A stretch of DNA of 47,637 bases, taken from Candidatus Rifleibacteriota bacterium (GTDB lineage: Bacteria; Muiribacteriota; Ozemobacteria; Ozemobacterales; Ozemobacteraceae). Shown here piece by piece: positions 1-7,559 of this stretch. The translations under genes were made by a program, and so were the position numbers. The notes under the pieces are model-generated. The model was given only the letters and a program-made list of their open reading frames with translations, ran no database searches and was not told where the DNA came from. Location of the stretch: contig JAFPZP010000052.1 in NCBI GenBank assembly GCA_017417215.1, positions 1-47,637 of the forward strand, read 5' to 3'. How positions within the stretch are numbered: the stretch's first letter is position 1; each line of letters starts with the position of its first letter.

Positions 1-93
1 ACCAGTGATACGAGACACTTCATGTATAGACAGGTTATCGTGAACAACCATTAACACTGTATTAAATTTTATTCCAAAAGTATATTTTAACAA
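1..93 (-). CDS. IS3-family transposase OrfA, N-terminal 31 residues (partial)
   Basis: The frame starts at a TTG (91-93) six bases after a GGAGG ribosome-binding site and stays open to the window edge. The peptide begins MLKYTFGIKFNTVL and continues with LSIHEVSRITG. This matches the pattern of the N-terminal helix-turn-helix of IS3 OrfA proteins (K-Y-[ST]-F-x-x-K followed by an 'xS-x-x-E-V-x-R' recognition helix). OrfA binds the element's ends and is joined to the DDE catalytic OrfB by programmed frameshifting in this family. Only the first 31 codons are present, so the identification is tentative, but start site, ribosome-binding site and nearby element end agree. Confidence 0.5.
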   Translation of the reverse strand, partial: MLKYTFGIKFNTVLMVVHDNLSIHEVSRITG

Positions 94-136
94 AAAACAC
101 CTCCAAATTTCTGTCCAAAATTTGGGGTGCACTTCA
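1..136 (-). mobile_element. IS3-family (IS150-like) insertion sequence, one end only
   Basis: The minus strand from 136 begins TGAAGTGCACCCC and then has an AAATT/TTGGAC block, which resembles the terminal inverted repeats of IS150-group IS3 elements. A good Shine-Dalgarno (GGAGG, plus positions 100-104) follows, then an open frame running off the left edge that resembles OrfA. The rest of the element lies outside the window. The terminus call is by resemblance only; no second end or target duplication is visible. Confidence 0.55.
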
Positions 137-141
137 CTTTG

Positions 142-177
142 CCGACAGCTCCCCCACCTTTCGTGGGGGAGCATCGG
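142..177. repeat. GC-rich hairpin between IS end and recombinase
   Basis: A nine-base stem CTCCCCCAC (149-157) pairs with GTGGGGGAG (163-171) around a five-base loop, and CCGA (142-145) can pair with TCGG (174-177) outside it. It is far more GC-rich than its surroundings and lies between the IS end and the recombinase start. It could stop readthrough from the IS or be part of a recombination site. No T-tract follows, so a classical terminator is not supported. Confidence 0.5.
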
Positions 178-212
178 GTGGGTAATCTACATAAGAAAGG
201 AATAAGTATATT

Positions 213-1229
213 ATGAGCAGTTTTTTCAAAAGAAGTAACGGTATCTACTATTATCAATGGTATGAAAAAGGGAAACAACGAAAATGTTCTCTTATGACAA
301 ATGATGAATTATTTGCTAAACAGAGAGCCGCCATATTAGACAAGAAACTTTTCAATCATTATTCTAGCTATAGCGCAGAAATTTTCACTGTTTCTAATTG
401 TATAGACAAATTTTTAGAAAATAAACAGGCTACAGTCAAATCTACTACTATTAATAGATATATAACAATGGCTAAAAATCTCAAAGACTGGTTTAGCAGT
501 TTCCCGGTCGACAAACTAACTACGGAAGAAGTTTCTGAGTATATAAACAACAGACGCAAAAGGGTTGCGGGGAAGACAATACATGAAGAATTAAATATTC
601 TCAAAAGCTCACTTAAATTTGCATGGGCTAACTATATGATTTCAGAGTTACCCGTAAGAGTTTGGCCAAAAATAAAAAAAATTCCTGTAAAACCAGAAAC
701 TCTAGGTTATTATTCTTTGCAAGATATAGCCAAACTGAAAAATTATTTCAAAGGTAAAAAATTTGAGCCAGTTTTTTTATTCGCACTTTATACAGGTTGT
801 AGAAGATCGGAAATAGTTAATATAAAAGTGGAAGATATAGACCTCTCTACGATGACTATAAGGATAAGGAATATAAAAACAGAATCAGATTCAAGTGATG
901 TATTCAGATATATTTCTATCAATCCACAACTTCTACAAGTTTTAAAGAAAGAGTTGAGCAAAGTAAAAACAGGTCTGTTGTTTCCATGGTTTGCTAGCAT
1001 TGCGATTTCACGGTCGGCAAAAATAATGAAAAATGCCTGTAATAGATGCTGTGTTCCGTATAAACGTTTTCATGGTCTCAGGCACAGTATGGCAACATAT
1101 CTTATAGCAAGTGGAATGAATATAAGGGAAGTAATGGGTGTAATGGGCTGGACAGAGCTTTCTACGGCTGAAAAATATATACATCTCGCCAACGCCATGA
1201 AGAACAGAATGAATATAGTGCCGTTTTAG
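213..1229 (+). CDS. tyrosine recombinase / phage-type integrase
   Basis: A 338-residue tyrosine recombinase that cuts and rejoins DNA through a 3'-phosphotyrosine. Residues 1-50 look like a small Arm/AP2-type N-terminal domain, 60-140 a SAM-like core-binding domain, and 165-335 the catalytic domain. Visible catalytic residues are R197 in TGCRRSE, H287 and R290 in HGLRH, W313 in place of the second His (common in the family) and nucleophile Y322. The start follows GAAAGGAATA. It sits alone between an IS end and a TIR element, with no excisionase or phage genes nearby. Neighbours suggest either the integrase of a decayed island or a DNA-inversion recombinase acting on the truncated porin gene downstream; the sequence does not decide between these. 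Confidence 0.9.
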   Translation: MSSFFKRSNGIYYYQWYEKGKQRKCSLMTNDELFAKQRAAILDKKLFNHYSSYSAEIFTVSNCIDKFLENKQATVKSTTINRYITMAKNLKDWFSSFPVDKLTTEEVSEYINNRRKRVAGKTIHEELNILKSSLKFAWANYMISELPVRVWPKIKKIPVKPETLGYYSLQDIAKLKNYFKGKKFEPVFLFALYTGCRRSEIVNIKVEDIDLSTMTIRIRNIKTESDSSDVFRYISINPQLLQVLKKELSKVKTGLLFPWFASIAISRSAKIMKNACNRCCVPYKRFHGLRHSMATYLIASGMNIREVMGVMGWTELSTAEKYIHLANAMKNRMNIVPF

Positions 1230-1240
1230 ATATGTAGTGC

Positions 1241-1399
1241 CTTCCAGAGGTTGTCCGAAAACTAGGTTTTTAGCCTAGAATTAGATTCTTATAATTGTTT
1301 TAAAATCCCCCTTAATCCCCCTTTACGAAAGGGGGTAAGGACAAATGCCAGTGCACTAAAATTTTAGTAATTTTCTAGTTTTCGGACATCCTCTTCCAG
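1241..1399. mobile_element. MITE-like TIR element, copy 1, with 7-bp target duplication
   Basis: Left terminal repeat GAGGTTGTCCGAAAACTAG (1247-1265) and right terminal repeat CTAGTTTTCGGACATCCTC (1375-1393) are inverted and match at 18 of 19 positions. The heptamer CTTCCAG occurs at 1241-1247 and again at 1393-1399, consistent with a target duplication (7 bp if the terminal G/C belong to the target, otherwise 5 bp). The 147-bp body has no gene; it contains a C-tract/G-tract hairpin of a separate repeat family (1293-1340). A second copy with different duplicated bases lies at 16887-17073. The TIR begins like some IS5-family ends, but no transposase is in the window. Confidence 0.75.
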
Positions 1400-1440
1400 A
1401 CACTACTAAATAATACAGAATTCACTTTATCATTAAATCT

Positions 1441-1851
1441 TTACAAAAGTTTCAAAAATTCGGTTGGAGAGTATGTTTTTATTGGCGATTTTAAATAATC
1501 AGAAGCATTACGAGTAACAATACAATCAAGATTATTTCTAACAGAGGTTTCAACCATAAGAGCATCTTCATAGTCAGATATAGGTGATAACAATGCTTTT
1601 TTACAATCAAATTCCGTGGTATCTAATACTCCAAAAAGTTTAAATAATTTTTCTATTTCTATTCTGGTTTTGTTATTGTCATGAAAATAATGATGCATTA
1701 TATAATATATATCTGCTACAGATTTAGCGGTAATATAGCCATCAAAGCTGTAATTTGCAACTGCAAGAAATATTATATGTGAGTTTTTAAAAAAAGGTTC
1801 TCGTTTTTGAAGAAAATCAACAATAATACAAGTGTCTATCAATACTCTCAT
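1441..1851 (-). CDS. PIN-domain toxin ribonuclease (VapC-like)
   Basis: A 136-residue PIN-domain protein, the toxin half of a type II toxin-antitoxin pair. PIN toxins are Mg-dependent RNases that usually cut tRNA or rRNA. The acidic metal-binding set is visible: D6 in LIDTCIIVDFL, D47 in SVADIYY, D96 in YEDALMVE and D109, followed by a TRN motif (113-115) common near the end of PIN domains. Its ATG overlaps the antitoxin's TGA in an ATGA arrangement (1848-1851), so translation is probably coupled. The pair lies in accessory DNA beside a recombinase. Whether it is active cannot be told from the sequence, but both frames are intact. Confidence 0.85.
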   Translation of the reverse strand: MRVLIDTCIIVDFLQKREPFFKNSHIIFLAVANYSFDGYITAKSVADIYYIMHHYFHDNNKTRIEIEKLFKLFGVLDTTEFDCKKALLSPISDYEDALMVETSVRNNLDCIVTRNASDYLKSPIKTYSPTEFLKLL

Positions 1852-2066
1852 ATATTATTAAGTCTTTGTTTTTTTGCTTCTTCCAAAGATATTGTATTTG
1901 GAATGATACCAGCTAAAGATTCAACGATTTTGACTCTATCCTGGAAAGGATTAGTGAGTTTTGATATGATCTTGCCATTTCGAGTTATATATATATCTTC
2001 TGTGGCAGAAAGCAATAAATACTTACTTAAATTTGTTTTTAGTTCTGTTGCAGTAATTGGCGGCAT
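1848..2066 (-). CDS. Phd/YefM-type antitoxin
   Basis: A 72-residue antitoxin that should bind and neutralise the PIN toxin encoded next to it and repress the shared promoter. The N-terminal half (residues 5-40: ATELKTNLSKYL, then YITRNGKIISKL) has the Phd/YefM DNA-binding fold pattern. The C-terminal half is the likely toxin-binding tail. The start follows AGAGGAG five bases before ATG. On the minus strand a strong promoter is visible: TATAAT (plus 2095-2100) and TTGCTA (plus 2118-2123) with a 17-bp spacer. Confidence 0.85.
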   Translation of the reverse strand: MPPITATELKTNLSKYLLLSATEDIYITRNGKIISKLTNPFQDRVKIVESLAGIIPNTISLEEAKKQRLNNI

Positions 2067-2094
2067 AAAGACTCCTCTGGTTTCTTATACTTTA

Positions 2095-2137
2095 ATTATA
2101 ATAAAATAGTACAATTATAGCAACAGAATCGTACAAT
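2095..2137 (-). promoter_or_regulatory. toxin-antitoxin promoter with direct repeats (possible operator)
   Basis: Minus-strand -10 TATAAT (2095-2100) and -35 TTGCTA (2118-2123) are separated by 17 bp. Two plus-strand copies of GTACAAT (2109-2115 and 2131-2137) are spaced 22 bp apart, about two helical turns, and overlap the promoter, as expected of an autoregulatory Phd-type operator. The promoter is well supported by spacing; the operator is inference. Confidence 0.55.
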
Positions 2138-2169
2138 ATCTAGGGAAAACGAATTAAAAATTCTTTTCT

Positions 2170-2205
2170 AGATTGCCACGGCGTTTTCAACGCCTCGCAA
2201 TGACG
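2170..2205. repeat. REP-like palindrome of the widespread 'GTCATTGCGAGG...GTGGCAATC' type
   Basis: Read on the minus strand this is CGTCATTGCGAGGCG, a short TTGAAAA loop, then CGCCGTGGCAATCT. ATTGC/GCAAT and GGCGTT/AACGCC form the nested stem. Closely similar interspersed elements occur in many unrelated bacteria. It lies between the toxin-antitoxin promoter and the truncated porin gene, in otherwise non-coding AT-rich DNA (2138-2362), where I see no other gene. Confidence 0.6.
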
Positions 2206-2395
2206 ATTATGTCTCAGACTTACGACGATGACAATAAAAACAACAAAAACCAACTACAATAACTACTAATAAAATATGGTAGTGAAATGAGATTATAAAT
2301 GGTAGTGATTTTTTATAATTACAAATCTAAAATATATATATAATATAGATGTATTATTTTTAGGTAAACAGAATGTAACTCGTTACCAGTTAGCT

Positions 2396-3841
2396 ATGAT
2401 CACTGCTAAGATGATCGCTAACGTAGAACAGATGGGTGGCAATGGTTCTGTTTCTAAGACTGACCTTCAGACTCTTGAAAAACTCACTGTTGAATTCGCA
2501 GACGAACTTGCTCTCCTCGGCGTTAAAGTAACCGCTCTTGAAGATGATATGCAGGTTGTAAAAGAAGACGTAGCTGGTCTCAAAAAAGACGTTGATGGTA
2601 TCAAGTCTTATATGAAGAACGGCGGCATGGAAAAAGTTAGACTTTCTGGCGATATGTTAGTTCGCAACTATGGTCTCAACATTGATGATATTGGCAATCT
2701 TAGACCAGAAGATAAGAATCACAGAACTCAGACTATGCTCAGACTCCAATTGGATGCTCAGATAGATGAAAACGTAACTGCTCGTGCTCGTTGGAATATG
2801 ATTGACAATGCTAATGGCGTTTACAATAATCCTGGTTTTATTGGTAACGGAACTAATGAATGGGATGGCGGCAACAAGCAGCCTGGCGATATAGAAGTTG
2901 CTTATATCCAGATTAAAGATATGTTCAGCTTCGGCGGCGACTTCAAGTTCGGTCGTGATTGGTATCAGCACGGTCATGGTTTTGTAGTTCACAACTACAT
3001 GGATGCTGTTAACTACACTAAACGCTGTGGCGATGTAGATGTTGCTTTCAATATGTTCTTTGATCGCCAAGGTAATGCTGCTAATAACAGAGATTACTAC
3101 AATTATTGGAACATCAATGCTGATTACAGCACTAAGGGTCATGACCTCTACTTAGGTATTTATTACAATGCTAACGATGAACTTGGTCTTAGTGCAGAAC
3201 ATGATAATTCAATGAGAATTGAATTTGGTGCTAGTGGCAAGCTCAGCAACAACAACGAAAAAGTTAAATATGACTTAGGTTTGGTTTACAGCAAGATTGA
3301 AAACGGTAAGACTGCTACTGAAGATGCAACAGGTATCTTAGGTCACGTAGCTGTTAAGTATGATGATCAGAAACAACTCCAAGCTAAATTAGCTTACACT
3401 TGGGCTGATGATGAATCTAATGCTAACATCAATGTTGAAAATATGAACAGATATCATGATGGCGATGAAACCATATTTGAAGATTTGTATCTCTCAACTA
3501 TGGCTATGGGTAATGGTACTAACCGCAACTTCCAAAACCTCAGCGATATCAAGTTAGAAGTTAAGTATACTCTTAAAGACAATGACAAACATAGCTTCAG
3601 ATTAGCTTATGATATGGTTCAAAATGATGAAGATGGTAGCTGGAATACTTTCGACCAGGGAACTGGCAATGCTGGTTATGTTAACGACTTAGAAGCTAAC
3701 ATCATCACTTTCGAATATACTTACAAACTTGCTGAAAATACTAGATTAAGACTCGGCTTCCAAAATTCTAAGACTGAAGCTAAAGATATGCCAGACATCA
3801 AGTCTAACCTTTACTACACTGAAATCTACAGCCGCTTCTAA
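2396..3841 (+). CDS. 5'-truncated SLH-domain outer-membrane porin (pseudogene or silent cassette)
   Basis: A 481-residue frame from the first ATG. The coding similarity begins earlier, at about 2363, where the in-frame codons read GKQNVTRYQLAMITAKM, the C-terminal part of an SLH domain. No signal peptide and no first half of the SLH domain exist upstream: an in-frame TGA lies at 2306-2308, no start codon lies between, and the other frames are non-coding. Residues 25-75 are a heptad coiled coil (KLTVEFADELALLGVKVTAL), and about 80-481 is a beta-barrel ending in YSRF, the aromatic C-terminus usual for outer-membrane barrels. Codon use is more GC-rich and regular than in neighbouring genes, as for a highly expressed porin. 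SLH porins of this layout anchor the outer membrane to the cell wall. Without a signal peptide this copy should not reach the envelope, so it is a remnant or a donor cassette. Confidence 0.85.
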   Translation: MITAKMIANVEQMGGNGSVSKTDLQTLEKLTVEFADELALLGVKVTALEDDMQVVKEDVAGLKKDVDGIKSYMKNGGMEKVRLSGDMLVRNYGLNIDDIGNLRPEDKNHRTQTMLRLQLDAQIDENVTARARWNMIDNANGVYNNPGFIGNGTNEWDGGNKQPGDIEVAYIQIKDMFSFGGDFKFGRDWYQHGHGFVVHNYMDAVNYTKRCGDVDVAFNMFFDRQGNAANNRDYYNYWNINADYSTKGHDLYLGIYYNANDELGLSAEHDNSMRIEFGASGKLSNNNEKVKYDLGLVYSKIENGKTATEDATGILGHVAVKYDDQKQLQAKLAYTWADDESNANINVENMNRYHDGDETIFEDLYLSTMAMGNGTNRNFQNLSDIKLEVKYTLKDNDKHSFRLAYDMVQNDEDGSWNTFDQGTGNAGYVNDLEANIITFEYTYKLAENTRLRLGFQNSKTEAKDMPDIKSNLYYTEIYSRF

Positions 3842-3861
3842 TAGCTTAGCTTAAAGATTAC

Positions 3862-3897
3862 AAAAAAAGACCTTAGAGAAATCTAAGGTCTTTTTTT
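3862..3897 (+). terminator. Rho-independent terminator after the porin gene
   Basis: GACCTTAGA (3869-3877), a GAAA loop and TCTAAGGTC (3882-3890) are followed by seven T. An A-tract on the left flank makes it usable in both directions. Its preservation shows the 3' end of the porin gene is intact although the 5' end is lost. Confidence 0.9.
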
Positions 3898-4226
3898 ATA
3901 GAGATAAGATAAAAGAGTAAAAGAGATGAGAGGATTGTTTTAGCAATTAAAGTTTCTACTGGTAAGGCTATTCTATAATTTAATCTAGTCTTTACGACTA
4001 ACCTTTCTGAGAAATTCATTTGTCCGTTGTTAAAAGTCCTTTGTCAGATGGTGTGAGTAGTGTTGGCTAATAAGTAATGAGAGTTGAGAAATGAGAATTT
4101 AGTGATAGGTGATATGTGGTAAGTGGTAAGTGGTAGGTGGTGAGAGCCAAGCGAAGCTTGGAGAGTTGAGAGTTGAGAATTTAGTGGTGGGTAGTGGGTG
4201 ATGAGAGCAGAAGAGCTGAGAGTCTG
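3898..4226. repeat. purine-rich short tandem arrays between porin and lipoprotein genes
   Basis: Non-coding. Degenerate repeats built from GAGAAATGAGA, GTGGTAAGTG and GAGAGTTGAGA units fill 4068-4220. The segment at about 3900-3945 ends GAGAGGATTGTTTTAG and resembles the sequence just after the second porin gene (43562-43600). The rest, up to the lipoprotein ribosome-binding site at 4436, holds palindrome copy A (4227-4302) and another array with GAAGTGAGGAGTGAGGAA (about 4337-4370). I see no gene in this 550-bp gap. Confidence 0.7.
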
Positions 4227-4302
4227 AGATATATCTTGTCATAATAAGTATAGCGTATGGTCGTTAGACCTGAAAGCTATACGATTATGACAAGATGTAT
4301 CT
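4227..4302. repeat. covarying palindrome, copy A
   Basis: A hairpin of about 76 bp. The outer stem of 19 bp has one mismatch (AGATATATCTTGTCATAAT at 4227-4245 against its complement ending at 4302). The inner stem is GTATAGC/GCTATAC and the tip GGTC-GTTA-GACC. Copies B (16943-17018) and C (44010-44088) share the GTATAGC core and TGAAA internal loop but have a GGGC/GCCC tip and different yet still paired outer arms. Confidence 0.85.
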
Positions 4303-4449
4303 AAAAACCAAGCTGAGAGAGCCAGAAAAAGCAAATTAGAAGTGAGGAGTGAGGAACTAGGAATTACTGTGCCTTATGGAAAGCACTACAAAAACAAATA
4401 GTAAAAAGCTTTAGCTTAAAGCTAAAAAAAATATAAAGGGAGTTGTACT

Positions 4450-6804
4450 ATGAAAAACTTGTTAAAAGTTAGTTGTTTGGTTGTTGCTTTATTAGCAACT
4501 GTCGCAATGGTTGGTTGTGGCGGAGGCGGAGGCGGCGGAGGCGGAAATCCTTCTGCTCCTGTTAACACAACATCTAAAGAAGCATTAGCTGCTAAAGCTG
4601 CTGTTTCACCAATATTACAAAATGCAGATACAATTTTGAATGGCGGTGGGAAAACAAATGCTTCATCTAGACTTTCCATCAATGGAACTAATGCCGAACA
4701 ATTCAGTATTAGTTCTACCAATAATGCTGTAATGACTGCATTAGAAGCACCGGATTTCATTAGAGCAATCATTTCCGTTGCTGGTGGAAACATCGAAGGT
4801 GGTTTATGGGTAGATGCAAATAACTATATGGAATCTTACACTGTAAATCCATATTTAGAAGTTGCTTCATATTCTGGTAAGGTTTATGAACGAACACTTT
4901 ACTTTAACCCTGAATATCACGGTGATAGCAATGAAGGAACTCCTGAAATTGCAGCACATTACATTATAGATAACTGTAATGCAGTATTAGAAAACAAAAC
5001 ATTAAAAAGCCTTATCATTAATCCTAATGCAAAAATAACTATAGAAGAATACCAAAAAGGATCTCTTGGTAAAAAATACAAAAAATTTATAAAAGGCACA
5101 ATTGATAGCGATTTAACAGCTAAATGGGTTGGAGAAGAAATAACATATAAAGATTCAGAATCTTTTATAATTAACCCATGGAGTGGAGAAAAAATAGAAA
5201 ATAATCCTAACAATGATTCTTATTATTATACAGGATTTAAAGTATCTGGAAAAACCACTTCAAATACTACTTATACACTTTCTAAGCCCATTAAATTGAA
5301 ACTTACAAAGTTTTATGACCGTGCGCATCATTTCGATAGTTCTATATGGAATGATAACGGCTATCAATACAGCGAAAAAATAGATGAATACGATAGCGAT
5401 AATCTAGAAATCACTATAAGCGGAATTAAAGGTAGCATTACAGAAAAAAAAGTTAGTTATAGCGGTGACTATGTAGAATATAATGGATCAAGCTGGAATA
5501 AGCCCGATTATGACTATTATAGAAACGGTAATTTAGTATTTAGGGAAAAACTTGATAAAGATAATATTTCTTTTTCTTCTCCTGTTAAAGTCACCTTAGC
5601 TGGTTCTTTAATCAATAAATTAGATAATCAATCTACAAGTTACACTTATGGAGATGGACAAGAAAATACTTCTGATCCAACCCACGTTGTTACTAGAAAT
5701 GCATCTATCAAAAATATAACTGTCTCATTAAACAAAATATCTGGCAAAATAGATACCATAGTTGTTGACAATGCAGAAGCTCATGTTGAAATAGAAAGCT
5801 ATACAGAAGATAAAGCCATAATGATTGGCGATATGGAAGTACTTTTCAACAAAGCTAAGATTGATATTACTGGTTTAAAGTATGATTATAGATGGAAACC
5901 TAAATCTGAAAAAACTATTCCTATCATTGATCCAGAGTATGGTTATTGGATGGGATCAGAAGATAATGAAGAATATAAAAAAGAAAAAGAATCAATGTAT
6001 AAAAATTGCTTAGGCAATGCAATAGTCCATCTTGAAGCAGAAGAAACAAAGAATTCTGTAACCATCAAAGGTGACTGTGATATAAACAAGAAAACAGCTA
6101 CTTTGAATCTTGTAAACAATGGCGAATATGTAGTTAAAGACAATAACAATGGTATTCTTTTAGAATTTAACTTCAAAACCGTTGAAATTAATGCAACAAA
6201 AGTTGACGTTCTTGCCAACAACAAATGTGAAGGTGCTAAACTAGTTGTTACTGGTGTTGAAAAAGACGGCACCAAGTCAGAAAGAACTTACAACGTTGTT
6301 AAAGGTAAGTTAGTATTAGATACCAAATCTCAAAAAGACAAGCAAGCACCCGCCAGTTTACCAGATGTTCAAATAGCTGATATTCCGAATGAACTTTCTG
6401 ATTCAAATTCAATAGAAAATGCTGTTTCAGAAGCTAAACCAAGCGAAGAAATAATGAAAGATCCGACAAATGAATCATTGAAAGTTGGTAAAAAAGGTGA
6501 TTTGAATGTAGCTTCTTACAATAAGAAACAGACTAAAGACAGTAAAGAATTAAATACTAAGATTTCTGCCAAAAACAAACTGATAGCAGCTGTATCATTC
6601 TATGGAAACAAAGAATATACACTTGTATTTGTTATTGATTATTCAGACGCAAAACATCCTCAGATAAAAGGTAGTATCTTCTCTGGACAAAGAAATAACG
6701 TTACAATAGATACAGTAGAAAACAAAATTGCTCAATTTGCAGGAAAAGACGGTAATATTACTGTTATAACTTCTGCTGGAGCTAGCACAGTAAATGTTCA
6801 GTAA
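4450..6804 (+). CDS. large outer-surface or periplasmic lipoprotein of unknown function
   Basis: A 784-residue protein I do not recognise. It starts after a strong AAGGGAG site. Residues 1-22 are a lipoprotein signal peptide ending AMVG with C23 as the lipidated cysteine, followed at once by nine glycines and a Pro/Ser/Thr linker. Residues 40-500 are rich in Tyr, Asn, Ser and Asp with alternating polar/hydrophobic runs, suggesting beta structure. About 620-690 is a Lys/Asp/Glu/Pro-rich linker (KDKQAPASLPDVQIADIP), and 690-784 a second small domain (KLIAAVSFYGNKEYTLVFVIDYSD). The glycine tract is encoded by alternating GGC/GGA codons, a possible slippage site. It is monocistronic, bounded by repeats upstream and a terminator downstream. 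Confidence 0.85.
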   Translation: MKNLLKVSCLVVALLATVAMVGCGGGGGGGGGNPSAPVNTTSKEALAAKAAVSPILQNADTILNGGGKTNASSRLSINGTNAEQFSISSTNNAVMTALEAPDFIRAIISVAGGNIEGGLWVDANNYMESYTVNPYLEVASYSGKVYERTLYFNPEYHGDSNEGTPEIAAHYIIDNCNAVLENKTLKSLIINPNAKITIEEYQKGSLGKKYKKFIKGTIDSDLTAKWVGEEITYKDSESFIINPWSGEKIENNPNNDSYYYTGFKVSGKTTSNTTYTLSKPIKLKLTKFYDRAHHFDSSIWNDNGYQYSEKIDEYDSDNLEITISGIKGSITEKKVSYSGDYVEYNGSSWNKPDYDYYRNGNLVFREKLDKDNISFSSPVKVTLAGSLINKLDNQSTSYTYGDGQENTSDPTHVVTRNASIKNITVSLNKISGKIDTIVVDNAEAHVEIESYTEDKAIMIGDMEVLFNKAKIDITGLKYDYRWKPKSEKTIPIIDPEYGYWMGSEDNEEYKKEKESMYKNCLGNAIVHLEAEETKNSVTIKGDCDINKKTATLNLVNNGEYVVKDNNNGILLEFNFKTVEINATKVDVLANNKCEGAKLVVTGVEKDGTKSERTYNVVKGKLVLDTKSQKDKQAPASLPDVQIADIPNELSDSNSIENAVSEAKPSEEIMKDPTNESLKVGKKGDLNVASYNKKQTKDSKELNTKISAKNKLIAAVSFYGNKEYTLVFVIDYSDAKHPQIKGSIFSGQRNNVTIDTVENKIAQFAGKDGNITVITSAGASTVNVQ

Positions 6805-6820
6805 GAAAGTGTAAGCTATA

Positions 6821-6852
6821 AAAAAGGCTTTGGTTTTACCAAAGCCTTTTTT
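6821..6852 (+). terminator. Rho-independent terminator of the lipoprotein gene
   Basis: GGCTTTGGT (6826-6834) and ACCAAAGCC (6838-6846) form a stem with a TTT loop, flanked by an A-tract and followed by six T, so it can work in both directions. Confidence 0.9.
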
Positions 6853-6917
6853 GTTACCTATAGTTTAGAATTAACCCTCTTTTAAAAACCAATAAGTCTT
6901 CAAACTAAACTTCTATT

Positions 6918-6990
6918 GCTTAATAAACTTCTCAAAAATCCCCTAGATTGCTAACGCAATCTTTCCCCTTTATAAAAAAGGGGAGATATT
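6918..6990. repeat. C-tract/G-tract double-hairpin repeat, copy 1
   Basis: Begins GCTTAATAAACTTCTC, then AATCCCC, an inner palindrome AGATTGC-TAAC-GCAATCT, then TTTCCCC, a short AT loop and GGGGA. It matches 42104-42175 closely, but there the inner palindrome is GTCTG-CTTAA-CAGAC, different bases that still pair. Shorter relatives without the inner hairpin are at 1293-1340 and 32447-32490. Confidence 0.75.
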
Positions 6991-6997
6991 TTACACC

Positions 6998-7459
6998 CTA
7001 CCCGATTACATCGAGAACGAGGCCGCGGATATCATCTAAGCTTGCTAACAAATCTAAAGCTTTATCTTGGGTAAAGGCTTCTTTGGTCATTGCATCAGCC
7101 TGACCACCAGCAGTTTCCACAAGCTGGTAAAGTCTCTGTTCACCATCTCGACTGGCGCCAAATTCTTCTTTGAGAGACAAAAATTCATCTTTTATTCTAT
7201 TAAGGAAGAGTTTTACAGATTCTCTATAACTATTTAATGATTCTTCCTGAGGAGAGTGAATAAAATCTGTACCTCTTGTTCTTACTATATCAAGAAGTTC
7301 TTTCATAGTGCCATTGAAATTATCAAGGCGTGCAGTCTTAAAGACAGACTGGAAAGAATCACTTCCCCCTACCCCACCGGCAGAACTTGTAGCTTGTGAA
7401 GATTTTACCCCACTACTGGAGGTATTACTGATTGTGCTATTACTTATTTTAACTGGCAT
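6998..7459 (-). CDS. yaaR: YaaR-family (DUF327) protein
   Basis: A 153-residue protein. Residues 1-45 are a Ser/Gly/Thr-rich tail of low complexity; 50-153 match the YaaR/DUF327 pattern of Bacillus and spirochaetes (GTDFIHSPQEESLNSYRESV, then KEEFGASRDGEQRLYQLVE, ending DIRGLVLDVIG). The family's function is not settled; its members are all-helical and often sit close to tmk. That holds here: tmk is two genes upstream on the same strand, with a diguanylate cyclase between. The start follows AGGAGCTCAG. It ends next to repeat DNA without a clear terminator. Confidence 0.75.
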   Translation of the reverse strand: MPVKISNSTISNTSSSGVKSSQATSSAGGVGGSDSFQSVFKTARLDNFNGTMKELLDIVRTRGTDFIHSPQEESLNSYRESVKLFLNRIKDEFLSLKEEFGASRDGEQRLYQLVETAGGQADAMTKEAFTQDKALDLLASLDDIRGLVLDVIG

Positions 7460-7518
7460 CTGAGCTCCTTAATTTAAAAAGTAAGTTAACGACAATTAAG
7501 AATTAAGAATTAGAAGTG

Positions 7519-7556
7519 AGGAGTTAGGAATTATAAACTTCTAATTCCTAACTCCT
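7519..7556 (-). repeat. perfect 15-bp inverted repeat after the diguanylate cyclase gene
   Basis: AGGAGTTAGGAATTA (7519-7533) and TAATTCCTAACTCCT (7542-7556) form a perfect hairpin with an 8-base loop just past the stop of the GGDEF gene. The arm is the same GAAGTGAGGAGT-type unit seen in tandem arrays elsewhere, so the hairpin seems to have arisen from two array pieces in opposite orientation. It may act as a terminator or RNA-stabilising hairpin, though no long T-tract follows. Confidence 0.6.
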
Positions 7557-7559
7557 ATT

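Noticed and set aside
87..278. 63-residue minus-strand frame
   Set aside because: It crosses the IS end, the GC hairpin and the recombinase start, and has no ribosome-binding site; the OrfA frame next to it is better supported.
1807..2109. 100-residue plus-strand frame
   Set aside because: Antisense to the toxin-antitoxin pair and its promoter; the minus-strand genes have family motifs and overlap as expected.
2138..2362. Frameshifted 5' part of the SLH porin
   Set aside because: All three frames were read; none encodes a signal peptide or an SLH N-terminal half, so the part is missing, not shifted.
2657..3142. 161-residue minus-strand frame inside the porin
   Set aside because: Shadow of the porin gene; Val/Ile/Ser-rich with no start signal.
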